Shown piece by piece: positions 1 to 6,329 of a stretch of 11,389 nucleotides of DNA. The notes beneath the pieces are model-generated. The model searched no databases, had not been told where the DNA came from, and saw only the letters and a program-made list of their open reading frames with translations. The DNA comes from Verrucomicrobiota bacterium (GTDB lineage Bacteria; Verrucomicrobiota; Verrucomicrobiae; Chthoniobacterales; UBA10450): contig QHOZ01000159.1 of assembly GCA_003219495.1 (NCBI GenBank), positions 1-11,389 on the forward strand, in the 5' to 3' direction. Position 1 is the first letter of the stretch, and each line of letters begins with the position of its first letter. Made by a program: the position numbers and the translations under genes.

Positions 1-1
1 G

Positions 2-115
2 CCCTACAAGATCGACAACCGCGCCCTTTTTTATGCGAGCTCAATCGGGACCGATCCGCGCGTGTCCGACATTATTCTCGAACAAGCCACCGCCTGCGAT
101 TCCGCTCCTGATTAA
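2..115 (+). CDS. C-terminus of a CbiX-like sirohydrochlorin chelatase (partial)
   Basis: Reading from base 2, an open frame runs to TAA at 113-115 and encodes 37 residues; the gene starts outside the window. The tail contains LFYASSIGTDPRVSDIILEQ, which resembles the C-terminal element of CbiX/SirB class II chelatases (aromatic residues, then GT-x-P and a helix of the VADVILER type). CbiX-family enzymes insert cobalt or iron into sirohydrochlorin in the cytoplasm. Context supports this: the second gene downstream encodes the 4Fe-4S module that is fused to a CbiX domain in Deinococcus DR2241. The AAG ATC GAC near its start is the first copy of the repeated decamer. With so few residues the family call is an inference; that the frame is coding is more secure. 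Confidence 0.5.
   Translation, partial: PYKIDNRALFYASSIGTDPRVSDIILEQATACDSAPD
8..17 (+). repeat. AAGATCGACA word, copy 1
   Basis: Exact copy of a decamer found 11 times in this window (starts 8, 868, 2325, 4019, 4306, 4590, 6466, 6915, 7556, 8625, 9493). Here it lies in the partial chelatase gene and is read in frame as Lys-Ile-Asp. Confidence 0.75.
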
Positions 116-167
116 GAATAGTTGCGCGGTGGCCCGGCCTCGCAATCTTTGTGGCCCGCCAGTCGTT

Positions 168-626
168 ATGCACCCTGACACATTAAAGAAGCTTCAGGAC
201 ATCGGAGCCTTTGTTCTCGCGAGCAACTGCACGAAGAAAAGCATCAAACAAGTCGCGGAGATGATCCGGGCCGCGCGCGATTATCGTTGGGTCGCGATTT
301 ACAAAATCGTGAAGGACGAATTTGTGATCATGGGCGGGACGGGGGACGAACCGCCTGCTTATCCGCGCTTTCCGACTACACAAGGCTTGTGCAGCGCAGC
401 GCTTGATTCTGGCAAAGTGATCGTTGTCGGCGACGTTTCGAAGGACAAACGGTATCTGCCTGCATTTCACACCACGCGCTCGGAAATCATTGTGCCAATG
501 AAAGATGAGCATAAGCACATTGTTGGAATGCTCGACGCGGACAGCGACAAGTTGAACGCCTTCGGCGATGAAGATAAACAATTTCTCGAGCGCGCGGCCG
601 GCCTGATTGCGCATTGTCTGGCGTAA
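168..626 (+). CDS. GAF-domain protein related to free methionine-(R)-sulfoxide reductase
   Basis: A 152-residue single GAF domain. The open frame extends upstream to an ATG at 33, but that stretch overlaps the end of the previous gene and has no protein-like character, so I start at ATG 168 (MHPDTLKKLQ). The core WVAIYKI (41-47), QGLCSAAL (72-79), SEIIVPM (105-111) and GMLDADS (120-126) follows the fRMsr (YebR/MsrC) fold order. Of the three fRMsr redox cysteines only the one in the G-[LV]-C motif is present (C75). The positions expected to carry the other two hold Tyr65 and Thr102/Thr103, so reductase activity is doubtful and a ligand-sensing or vestigial role is equally possible. Its stop is overlapped by the next gene (614-626), implying cotranslation with the 4Fe-4S protein. 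Confidence 0.8.
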   Translation: MHPDTLKKLQDIGAFVLASNCTKKSIKQVAEMIRAARDYRWVAIYKIVKDEFVIMGGTGDEPPAYPRFPTTQGLCSAALDSGKVIVVGDVSKDKRYLPAFHTTRSEIIVPMKDEHKHIVGMLDADSDKLNAFGDEDKQFLERAAGLIAHCLA

Positions 627-1270
627 ATCCAATCGAACGCCTACTCGGCGCGATTCTGGGCGACCAAAGCCGCTTCGGCCAGCTTCTCATTCGCGGAACG
701 AGCAGCGGCGGTTTTGTCCTTTGTCACCGCGACGATCAAAACGCCGCCACTCTGCAAGTTTTTCGAAGCGCTGAGGACGCGATCGAGATCGCGCGCTACG
801 ACGAAGCGGGGAATTACCGCCCGCTGAAGACCGCTCCGGATTTGAGGCGCGGCTGGCAATTGGAAGTTGTCGATCTTAGCGAGCTGCGCCGCGCGCTCGA
901 TTATTTTTATCCAGGACGACTTGCTGCTCTGGTCGCCTGGGAAAGAAAACGGCTAACAACAACGCCGTTGCGTGACACGTTGGATCGCCAATCGGGGATG
1001 TATCGCGTCGCGGCGAAGATTTCGGATCAGCAAATCGACGATGTTGTCGCAAACACATGTCGATCGGACGGCAGTTGTTTGCGCACGATTTTGTGGAAAA
1101 GAGATAAAACCGGAGCAATTTCATCCACAAAACTCCCGTCGGAGAAATTCGAGCCAGCGCACGATCAAACCGGCCGCGGTGAGAAGACGATTCCGCTGCT
1201 CTGTCAGGAAGCGTGCGCGGTGTTGCTGAACGAGTGTCGCAGAGCGGTTAAAGGCGAAACCGAAGAATGA
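614..1270 (+). CDS. DR2241-type 4Fe-4S cluster protein (stabilising domain + Fer4_23-like domain)
   Basis: A 218-residue protein. Residues about 5-135 resemble the DR2241 stabilising domain, including YFYPGRLAALVAW (98-110) and RQSGMYRV (125-132). The C-terminal part carries four cysteines in the arrangement CRSDGSC (C149, C155) and CQEAC (C197, C201), matching the DR2241 4Fe-4S binding domain; C208 is a fifth. In Deinococcus this module is fused behind a CbiX chelatase; here it stands alone, with a CbiX-like gene ending two genes upstream, so it probably serves the same tetrapyrrole pathway. The only plausible start is TTG at 614, which overlaps the GAF gene by 13 nt and suggests translational coupling. 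Its stop overlaps the next start as ATGA (1267-1270). Family assignment is from memory of the motif, not a search. Confidence 0.65.
   Translation: MSGVNPIERLLGAILGDQSRFGQLLIRGTSSGGFVLCHRDDQNAATLQVFRSAEDAIEIARYDEAGNYRPLKTAPDLRRGWQLEVVDLSELRRALDYFYPGRLAALVAWERKRLTTTPLRDTLDRQSGMYRVAAKISDQQIDDVVANTCRSDGSCLRTILWKRDKTGAISSTKLPSEKFEPAHDQTGRGEKTIPLLCQEACAVLLNECRRAVKGETEE
868..877 (-). repeat. AAGATCGACA word, copy 2
   Basis: Exact copy on the minus strand inside the 4Fe-4S protein gene, which reads its complement as GTT GTC GAT CTT (Val-Val-Asp-Leu). Confidence 0.75.
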
Positions 1271-2412
1271 TTGTCCGCGCGAAAGTCGTCGTCACGATGG
1301 ACGGCCCGCCGATCGAAAATGGTGCGGTCGTGATTGTGGGAGAACGCATCACCGACGTCGGGAAATTTTCCGAGCTGAGAAAGGCCCACTCGACGGACGA
1401 AGTTGTCGATCTCGGTGAACGAGGACTCCTGCCCGGGCTAATCAACGCGCATTGCCATCTCGATTACACGCGCCTGCGCGGCAAGATTCCGCGGCAGAAA
1501 TCGTTCACGGACTGGATTCGCGCGATTAACGCTGAGAAAGCGACGCTCTCGCCGCAAGACTACGTCGCGTCGATAAACGAAGGCTTTGTTGAAGCAAAGC
1601 GATTCGGAACGACGACGATCGCCAATCTGACTGCGTTTCCGGAATTGGTTGCGCGAATTCAGGCGCCGATTCGGACTTGGTGGTTTGCCGAATTGATCGA
1701 AATCGCAGACGCACTGGGGACTGGCGCCGCACGCGCCTTTTACCGCATCAGCAAATTTGTATCGGCGTTGCGAAGAAATTGCGGACCGCGAAGATATTTT
1801 GCTCACGACCCATTTGGCTGAATCGCGGGAGGAGATGTCGATGTTTGGGGACGCGCGCGGGCCGCTCTACGATTTCTTGAAGGGAATCGGGCCGGCCATG
1901 AGCGATTTTTCCGACGAAACCCCGGTCGAAAAGTTTTTAGTGGAACGCGTGACGAAAATCGATCGCACCTACCTGCTGGTGCACCTGAACGAAATGACGC
2001 AGACCGATTTTGAATTGTTTGCAGCATCGAAAGGTCGATTCTCGGTCGTCCATTGTCCGCGGAGTCATGCGTACTTCGAGCATTCGCCGTTTCAGTTCGA
2101 AAAACTACGTGCGCTCGGACTAAACATTTGTCTCGGAACGGACAGTTTGGCGAGTAACGTGGACTTGAGTTTGTTCGCGGAGATGCGCGCGTTTCAAAAA
2201 GAGTTTCCGAACGTTTCGCCGGAAGAAATTCTAAAGATGGTGACCTCGAATCCTGCGCGCGCGTTGCGACGCTCGGAAAGATTTGCGCGGAATTCTTTGC
2301 GGACCTCATCGCGGTTCCGCTTACAAGATCGACAGCGATCTTCGACACGATCATTGCGTCCGGCCAGCCGGCCGGCTGGTCGATGGTCGGAGGCCGGGTT
2401 TTGGCCCCGTAG
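1267..2412 (+). pseudogene. TRZ/ATZ-type metal-dependent amidohydrolase, broken by two frameshifts
   Basis: Three frame segments together spell one amidohydrolase. From ATG 1267 to about 1705 the frame gives the N-terminal beta domain and the metal motif NAHCHLDYTRL (H62, H64). Family-like sequence then continues one frame over from about 1706 (HWGLAPHAPFTAS, YRRCEEIA, LLTTHLAES, CPRSHAYF, LGTDSLASN, SNPARAL). From about 2266 to TAG at 2410-2412 it returns to the first frame (TLGKICAEFFADLIAVP, MVGGRVLAP). Metal-binding motifs survive in pieces, but between ELIEI and HWGLAPHAP the protein looks about 25-30 residues shorter than relatives, so the first lesion seems to be a real deletion rather than a one-base error. 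The family deaminates or hydrolyses cyclic amidines (S-adenosylhomocysteine, guanine, aminodeoxyfutalosine); the substrate cannot be chosen here. Assembly or read errors remain possible. Confidence 0.8.
2325..2334 (+). repeat. AAGATCGACA word, copy 3
   Basis: Exact copy in the last part of the amidohydrolase gene. In the family-like frame it is read ACA AGA TCG ACA (Thr-Arg-Ser-Thr), a different codon phase from copies 1 and 2. Confidence 0.75.
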
Positions 2413-2413
2413 A

Positions 2414-2477
2414 GGTAAATTCTCAAAACCGCTTTCTTTTTCTCAAAACTGAAATATTCTCCGCGCTGAGATTTACC
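2414..2477 (+). promoter_or_regulatory. Repeat-rich leader before the response regulator start
   Basis: The 65 bp between the amidohydrolase stop and the regulator ATG hold two structures. GGTAAATTCTCA (2414-2425) and TGAGATTTACC (2467-2477) form an inverted repeat with one bulged base; its right arm abuts the ATG. Inside it, TCTCAAAAC occurs twice in direct orientation (2421-2429 and 2441-2449), 20 bp apart, about two helical turns. An operator, an autoregulatory site or a start-codon hairpin are all possible. I see no clear -24/-12 or -35/-10 pair and no strong ribosome binding site. Confidence 0.4.
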
Positions 2478-3845
2478 ATGGCAAAAATCGTAATTATCGA
2501 CGACGAGCCCGCAATGGTGGAGGTCATTGTGACCCTCTGTCGCGAAAAGGGGCATCAAGTTTTCCCATTCAACTCAGCGCCGAAAGCGGTCGAGCAGCTC
2601 GACAGCATCGAACCGCAAGTGGTCATCGCCGACATCAAGATGGAAACGATGAGCGGCTTCGATGTGCTGCGCCACGTCCGCGAACATCATCGGCAGACGG
2701 CGGTCATTTTGATCACGGCCTACGGAACCGAGGAGACAGCGGTCCAGGCGATGCGAATGGGCGCTTACGATTACATCAAGAAGCCGTTCAAGATCGACGA
2801 GCTGCAACTCACGGTGCAGCGCGCGCTCGATTATCAAGCAGCCGTTCGCGAAAACGTTTATCTCCGGAAAGAACTCAAGAATCGCTACAAGTTCGAGAAC
2901 ATCATCGGCACGAGCGGCAACATGCAGCACGTTTACAATTTGATCAGCAAAGTCGCCGACACGGATAGCACGGTGTTGATCGTCGGTGAAAGTGGCACGG
3001 GCAAGGAGCTCGTCGCGCGCGGTCTACATTTTAATTCCAACCGCCAGCATCATCCATTCGTCGCGATCAACTGCAGCGCGTTGCCGGAAAATTTGCTCGA
3101 GTCGGAATTGTTCGGGCACAAGAAAGGTTCGTTCACGGGGGCAGTTGTCGACAAGCGCGGTCTGTTCGAGGAAGCAAACCTCGGCACGATCTTCCTCGAC
3201 GAAGTGAATTCAATGGCGCCGGCATTGCAGACAAAGCTGCTGCGTGTTTTACAGGAGCGTGAAGTCCGGCGAGTGGGCGACAACAAAAGTTCGCCCGTTA
3301 ACGTGCGCGTCGTCGGAGCAACGAACGAAGCGCTGCAACCGAAGTTAAAGGACGGAACTTTTCGCGAGGACTTGTATTACCGACTCGCCGTCATTCCGAT
3401 CGAGATCCCGGCATTGCGTGATCGGCTCGAAGACGTTCCGCTGTTGGTGAATCATTTTCTCCAGAAACAAGCGAGCTCCTCCGGAGGCGAGCCGAAAAAG
3501 ATCGATCCCGAAGCGGTCGATATTCTGTGTCATTACAATTATCCCGGAAACGTGCGCGAATTGGAGAATGCGATCGAGCGCGCCTGTGCGTTATGTGAGA
3601 ACGATCAGATTTTGGCGACTGATCTGCCGCCGCACATCGTCAGTCACGCCAAAGGCGATAAGCAGGACCACGCCCTCGCGAACATGCCGGTGGGGCAGAC
3701 GCTCGACGATTTTGTCGCGCAACAGGAGCGCAGCTACATCGAAGCGACGCTCCAACATTGCGATGGCTCGCGCGAAAAAGCCGCCCAGATGCTCGGCATC
3801 AGCATGGCCACGCTTTATCGCAAAATTGAACCGAAGAAGAAGTAG
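2478..3845 (+). CDS. NtrC-class sigma-54-dependent response regulator
   Basis: A 455-residue cytoplasmic transcription activator with three domains in the standard order. Receiver (1-120): acidic pair D8/D9, phospho-acceptor D52 in ADIKM, T80, and K102 in KKPF. AAA+ sigma-54 activator (about 140-380): Walker A GESGTGKE (170-177), loop GSFTGA (217-222, a common variant of GAFTGA that contacts sigma-54), Walker B TIFLDE (237-242), and [12 protein letters not shown] (354-365). A Fis-type helix-turn-helix closes the protein (about 430-450, [20 protein letters not shown]). I start at ATG 2478 because the receiver begins immediately ([10 protein letters not shown]); the open frame runs further upstream only through the end of the previous gene. 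All catalytic motifs are intact. No histidine kinase is adjacent, so its partner and target promoters are unknown. Length is typical. Confidence 0.95.
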   Translation: MAKIVIIDDEPAMVEVIVTLCREKGHQVFPFNSAPKAVEQLDSIEPQVVIADIKMETMSGFDVLRHVREHHRQTAVILITAYGTEETAVQAMRMGAYDYIKKPFKIDELQLTVQRALDYQAAVRENVYLRKELKNRYKFENIIGTSGNMQHVYNLISKVADTDSTVLIVGESGTGKELVARGLHFNSNRQHHPFVAINCSALPENLLESELFGHKKGSFTGAVVDKRGLFEEANLGTIFLDEVNSMAPALQTKLLRVLQEREVRRVGDNKSSPVNVRVVGATNEALQPKLKDGTFREDLYYRLAVIPIEIPALRDRLEDVPLLVNHFLQKQASSSGGEPKKIDPEAVDILCHYNYPGNVRELENAIERACALCENDQILATDLPPHIVSHAKGDKQDHALANMPVGQTLDDFVAQQERSYIEATLQHCDGSREKAAQMLGISMATLYRKIEPKKK

Positions 3846-3877
3846 CGAGCGACTCAGCTATTCGACGCGTCGCTCGC
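3845..3877. terminator. Hairpin at the convergent regulator/fmt junction
   Basis: GCGAGCGAC (3845-3853) and GTCGCTCGC (3869-3877) form a perfect 9-bp inverted repeat with a 15-base loop. It spans the junction of two converging genes and reaches into the last codons of fmt. Neither side has a T-run, so it is at best a weak or factor-assisted bidirectional terminator. Confidence 0.45.
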
Positions 3878-4768
3878 ACGAATGGCTCCGCGCAGAAAAT
3901 CGGTAGCGCTCATTCGCCGTTTGCCTTCGAGCTGCACTTCAGTCAGCGACAACGCGCGATCTGCCGCCGCGATCACGAGCTCTTTATCACGGCGCAAAAT
4001 TTCGCCGGGCTTGCCGCGAAGATCGACAATCGATGCGGAGAAAATCTTGAGCTTTCGATTTTGGAAATCGCTGAACGCTCCCGGCCACGGATTGTAAGCG
4101 CGAATCTTTCGCTCGATCGTTTCCGCGGGCTCGTTCCAATTGATGCGCCCCGACTCGCGATTGAGTTTCGGCGCGTAAGTCGCAGACGCTTTGTCTTGCG
4201 GAACGCGCGGCGCGTTTGGAAACATTTTTAACGCCTCGAGCAAAACTTCCGGTGCGATTTCGGCGAGCCGATCGTGCAACGACTCGCCGGTTTCATTCGC
4301 CGCGATGTCGATCTTGCGTTGCAACAAGACGTCGCCGGTGTCGAGACCTTCATCCATGTACATGACCGTCATTCCGGTTTCGCGATCGCCGGCCGCGATG
4401 GCGGCCTGAATCGGCGCCGCGCCGCGCCAGCGTGGCAGCAGCGACGCGTGCAAATTCAAACACGCGATCTTTGGAGTTTCGAGAACGGCGCGCGACAGAA
4501 TCTGCCCGTACGCGAAAACGACGATCATATCCGGCGCGAGCGCGCGAATTTGTTCGATCGCTTGAGGATCTTTGATTTTCGCCGGCTGTAAGATCGACAT
4601 CTTGCCTTCATCGAGCGCAGCTTTGATCGGCGGCGCGGTGATTTTTTGCTCGCGACCGGCGGGTTTATCCGGCTGCGTGACAACGCCGACGAGTTCGTGC
4701 TCGGATTTTTGCAGCGCGCGCAACGTCGGCACGCCGATGTCGCCGGTGCCGATGAATACGATCCGCAT
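3854..4768 (-). CDS. fmt: Methionyl-tRNA formyltransferase
   Basis: A 304-residue enzyme that transfers the formyl group of 10-formyltetrahydrofolate to initiator Met-tRNA, allowing bacterial translation initiation. The N-terminal Rossmann-like formyltransferase domain shows MRIVFIGTGDIGVPTL at the start, the signature LNLHASLLPRWRGAAPIQ (104-121) with catalytic N105 and H107, and D143 in DEGLDTGDVL. The C-terminal OB-like tRNA-binding domain begins near residue 205 (SGRINW, RAYNPWPGA). Length is close to the family norm of about 310. It is the last gene of the minus-strand cluster, starting 7 nt after the zinc-ribbon gene stop, and ends 8 nt from the converging regulator gene. Three copies of the repeated decamer lie inside it. 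Confidence 0.97.
   Translation of the reverse strand: MRIVFIGTGDIGVPTLRALQKSEHELVGVVTQPDKPAGREQKITAPPIKAALDEGKMSILQPAKIKDPQAIEQIRALAPDMIVVFAYGQILSRAVLETPKIACLNLHASLLPRWRGAAPIQAAIAAGDRETGMTVMYMDEGLDTGDVLLQRKIDIAANETGESLHDRLAEIAPEVLLEALKMFPNAPRVPQDKASATYAPKLNRESGRINWNEPAETIERKIRAYNPWPGAFSDFQNRKLKIFSASIVDLRGKPGEILRRDKELVIAAADRALSLTEVQLEGKRRMSATDFLRGAIRASDASNS
4019..4028 (+). repeat. AAGATCGACA word, copy 4
   Basis: Exact copy on the plus strand; fmt reads the complement as ATT GTC GAT CTT (Ile-Val-Asp-Leu). Confidence 0.75.
4306..4315 (-). repeat. AAGATCGACA word, copy 5
   Basis: Exact copy on the minus strand, read by fmt as AAG ATC GAC ATC (Lys-Ile-Asp-Ile). Second of three copies in this gene, 287 bp from copy 4. 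Confidence 0.75.
4590..4603 (+). repeat. AAGATCGACA word, copy 6, extended to AAGATCGACATCTT
   Basis: The decamer at 4590-4599 is followed by TCTT, giving a 14-mer with complementary arms AAGAT/ATCTT. The same 14-mer recurs at 6915 and 9493. fmt reads the complement in another phase, giving Met-Ser-Ile-Leu. Confidence 0.75.
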
Positions 4769-4775
4769 TTGCGGA

Positions 4776-5057
4776 TTATCGAAGCGATCGAAGTGGAATG
4801 CGAACTTGTCTCCGTTGCGGCTGCATCGCCTGCGCCATCACCTTTTCGCTGGCGGTGACTTCGCGTTGCCCGACGGACGAGCCGCACTCGGTGCAGAGAT
4901 AATCGAAGATCTCTTTCTCCGGCAGAACTAGGAGCAATCGCTCGCGCACCGGCGTGGTCGCGCGGCATTTTTCGCAGTAAAGGCTCGAGGCAGTGAAATT
5001 CTCAAACTGCGACTGCTGCGGTCGCGGTTGCGGCGGCTCGTGCTGGTGCGGGTTCAT
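4776..5057 (-). CDS. Small zinc-ribbon-like protein of unknown function
   Basis: A 93-residue protein. The N-terminus is rich in Pro, Gln and His (residues 1-17), then two CxxC knuckles appear: CEKC (C28, C31) and CTEC (C55, C58), separated by 23 residues that include a hydrophobic strand (RLLLVLPEKEIFDYL). This is the layout of a zinc ribbon, with the metal inferred rather than shown. The tail is basic (RRQVRIPLRSLR), compatible with nucleic-acid or ribosome contact. The start is ATG at 5057 because no other start codon precedes the first CxxC; it overlaps the end of the upstream kinase gene by 56 nt in a different frame. It sits between the kinase and fmt, so it is expected to be co-transcribed with translation genes. 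I do not recognise the family. Confidence 0.7.
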   Translation of the reverse strand: MNPHQHEPPQPRPQQSQFENFTASSLYCEKCRATTPVRERLLLVLPEKEIFDYLCTECGSSVGQREVTASEKVMAQAMQPQRRQVRIPLRSLR

Positions 5058-5640
5058 TCTTGATTCCGTTAACGCTCGCTAAAATGTCGAACAACACTTT
5101 CGCGGGCGGCTGCGTCGCGTCAACGACCGTGATGCAATCCTTCGGATAATGACTGAGCACCGGCTTGGATTCTTTTTCGTAAATGTCGAGCCGACGTTTG
5201 ATGACTTCTTCGTTCGCGTCATCGAGGCGGTTGTCTTTCAACGCGCGCTTTTTCAATCGCCCGAACAAGGTCTCCCGATTTGGACAGGCGAGATGAAAAA
5301 CTTTCTCCACGTCGATCAGTGCTTCCATGATCTTCGCTTGCGCCACATTTCTCGGGATCCCGTCGAGCACGAGGATATCGATGTCGGGTTTGAATTTGTG
5401 CGCGTCGACCGCGGCATCAATCGCTTCTTTCCAAAGCTCGACCGTGATGTCGTCCGGCACGAGCTGGCCTTTGCTCGAATATTCCAGGAACGCTTTGCCG
5501 AGTTTTGTGCGGGTGTCGATCGAGCGGAAGACGTCCCCGCACGGGCAATGGAAATATCGGGGGATCGTGCCGAGGGTTTTCCCTTGAGTGCCTTTGCCGC
5601 TACCGGGCGCGCCGAACAAAATAAACGTGCGGTATTTCAT
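5002..5640 (-). CDS. adk: Adenylate kinase-like nucleoside monophosphate kinase
   Basis: A 212-residue protein from ATG 5640 (a GTG at 5646 would add two residues). The P-loop GAPGSGKGT is at 10-18, followed by the NMP-binding region with CGDVFR (34-39, usually GDLLR) and DGIPRN (93-98, usually DGFPRT). The LID is short, around 130-160 (GRLKKRALKDNRLDD), and has no zinc cysteines. It should phosphorylate AMP to ADP with ATP, though the altered NMP motifs leave another NMP substrate possible. The last residues are a low-complexity Ala/Thr/Val tail coinciding with the 56-nt overlap by the zinc-ribbon gene. The position downstream of rplU-rpmA is a translation/nucleotide operon context. An inverted repeat surrounds its start codon. 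Confidence 0.85.
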   Translation of the reverse strand: MKYRTFILFGAPGSGKGTQGKTLGTIPRYFHCPCGDVFRSIDTRTKLGKAFLEYSSKGQLVPDDITVELWKEAIDAAVDAHKFKPDIDILVLDGIPRNVAQAKIMEALIDVEKVFHLACPNRETLFGRLKKRALKDNRLDDANEEVIKRRLDIYEKESKPVLSHYPKDCITVVDATQPPAKVLFDILASVNGIKNEPAPARAAATATAAVAV

Positions 5641-5662
5641 GAACACGTCAGGTATACCGCAC
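5627..5662 (-). promoter_or_regulatory. Inverted repeat enclosing the kinase start codon
   Basis: GTGCGGTAT (5627-5635) and ATACCGCAC (5654-5662) are perfect 9-base complements with an 18-base loop that contains the ATG (5638-5640) of the kinase gene. In the minus-strand transcript this hairpin could limit ribosome access, or the site could bind a protein. No strong Shine-Dalgarno sequence is visible nearby. Confidence 0.35.
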
Positions 5663-5685
5663 TCGCGGTAAATCGGGAAGGGAAG

Positions 5686-5940
5686 TTATTTCGTTCCGAC
5701 GGGATCGATATTGACGCGGCGACCTCCGCGATCGAAGCGAACGTTGCCATCCACGAGCGCGAAAATCGTGTAATCGCGGCCGAGACCAACGTTCTTGCCC
5801 GGTTGAAATTTCGTGCCGCGCTGGCGAATAATAATATTGCCCGCGACAACCATCTCGCTGCCGAATTTTTTAACGCCCAGCCGTTTGCTAACGCTATCGC
5901 GGCCGTTCTTAACGCTGCCCTGTCCTTTTTTATGAGCCAT
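5686..5940 (-). CDS. rpmA: 50S ribosomal protein L27
   Basis: An 84-residue protein beginning [16 protein letters not shown], the form of L27 without the cleaved N-terminal extension seen in Firmicutes. [15 protein letters not shown] (34-48) and [15 protein letters not shown] (51-65) are the family core. L27 sits at the 50S peptidyl transferase centre, where its N-terminus reaches the tRNA ends. It starts 3 nt after the rplU stop, the usual rplU-rpmA arrangement, and is followed 45 nt later by the kinase gene. Confidence 0.98.
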   Translation of the reverse strand: MAHKKGQGSVKNGRDSVSKRLGVKKFGSEMVVAGNIIIRQRGTKFQPGKNVGLGRDYTIFALVDGNVRFDRGGRRVNIDPVGTK

Positions 5941-5943
5941 TGC

Positions 5944-6258
5944 TTAGGATTTTTTAGATTTTGAACCGGCGGCAATACTTTTGATTTTCACGCGCGTCAA
6001 CTTGCGGCGATGCCCAACCGTGCGGTGATAACCTTTGCGGCGCCTGTATTTGAACGCGATGACCTTTTTATCTTTGCGTTGCTCAACGACCTCGGCCGTG
6101 ACCTTTCCACCGTCGCTCAATTTCCCGCCGTCGATGTGCATCAACACTTCGAACGTTGCGGTCTTGCCCGGCTCAACGTCCAAAAGATCGACGTCGACCG
6201 TATCGCCTTCCGCGACGCGATATTGCCGGCCACCAGTCTTGATAATTGCGTAGGTCAT
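5944..6258 (-). CDS. rplU: 50S ribosomal protein L21
   Basis: A 104-residue protein beginning MTYAIIKTGGRQYRVAEGD, with the C-terminal signature FKYRRRKGYHRTVGHRRK (73-90). L21 binds 23S rRNA with L20 in the large subunit. A purine-rich GGAAAAGA lies just upstream of ATG 6258 as a possible ribosome binding site. It is the first gene of the rplU-rpmA-kinase-zinc ribbon-fmt series. The 71 bp upstream contain a terminator-like hairpin, so either a promoter or leader control lies there. Confidence 0.98.
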   Translation of the reverse strand: MTYAIIKTGGRQYRVAEGDTVDVDLLDVEPGKTATFEVLMHIDGGKLSDGGKVTAEVVEQRKDKKVIAFKYRRRKGYHRTVGHRRKLTRVKIKSIAAGSKSKKS

Positions 6259-6276
6259 AAGGTCTTTTCCGAGGGG

Positions 6277-6307
6277 AAAAAGCCGCGCAAAGTCTCACAG
6301 AAGCGGC
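6277..6307 (-). terminator. Terminator-like hairpin between rsmI and rplU
   Basis: On the minus strand GCCGC (6307-6303) and GCGGC (6286-6282) form a short stem followed directly by TTTTT (6281-6277). An alternative outer pairing of GGGG and CCCC flanks it. It may end rsmI transcripts, or act as an attenuator in the rplU leader. The stem is only 5 bp with a 16-base loop. Confidence 0.4.
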
Positions 6308-6329
6308 CCCTTGGCAACCCGGAAATCGT

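Noticed and set aside
33..167. N-terminal extension of the GAF protein to ATG 33
   Set aside because: The extra 45 residues overlap the end of the upstream chelatase frame and look non-protein; the GAF fold begins right after ATG 168.
2283..2477. Upstream extension of the response regulator frame
   Set aside because: It runs through the amidohydrolase C-terminus in a different frame; the receiver domain starts exactly at ATG 2478.
1803..2558. A 251-codon open frame on the minus strand
   Set aside because: It is antisense to the amidohydrolase and the start of the response regulator. It has no protein-like motif and crosses a gene boundary.
2993..3010. TGGCACGGGCAAGGAGCT as a possible -24/-12 promoter
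   Set aside because: It encodes the Walker A region of the regulator and lacks a TTGC element at the required spacing.
5646..5646. GTG at 5646 as the kinase start
   Set aside because: ATG two codons later (5640) is the stronger codon and begins directly with the beta strand before the P-loop; the difference is only two residues.
5149..5964. A 271-codon open frame on the plus strand
   Set aside because: It lies antisense to the kinase and rpmA genes, has no recognisable domain, and reflects codon bias of the real genes on the other strand.
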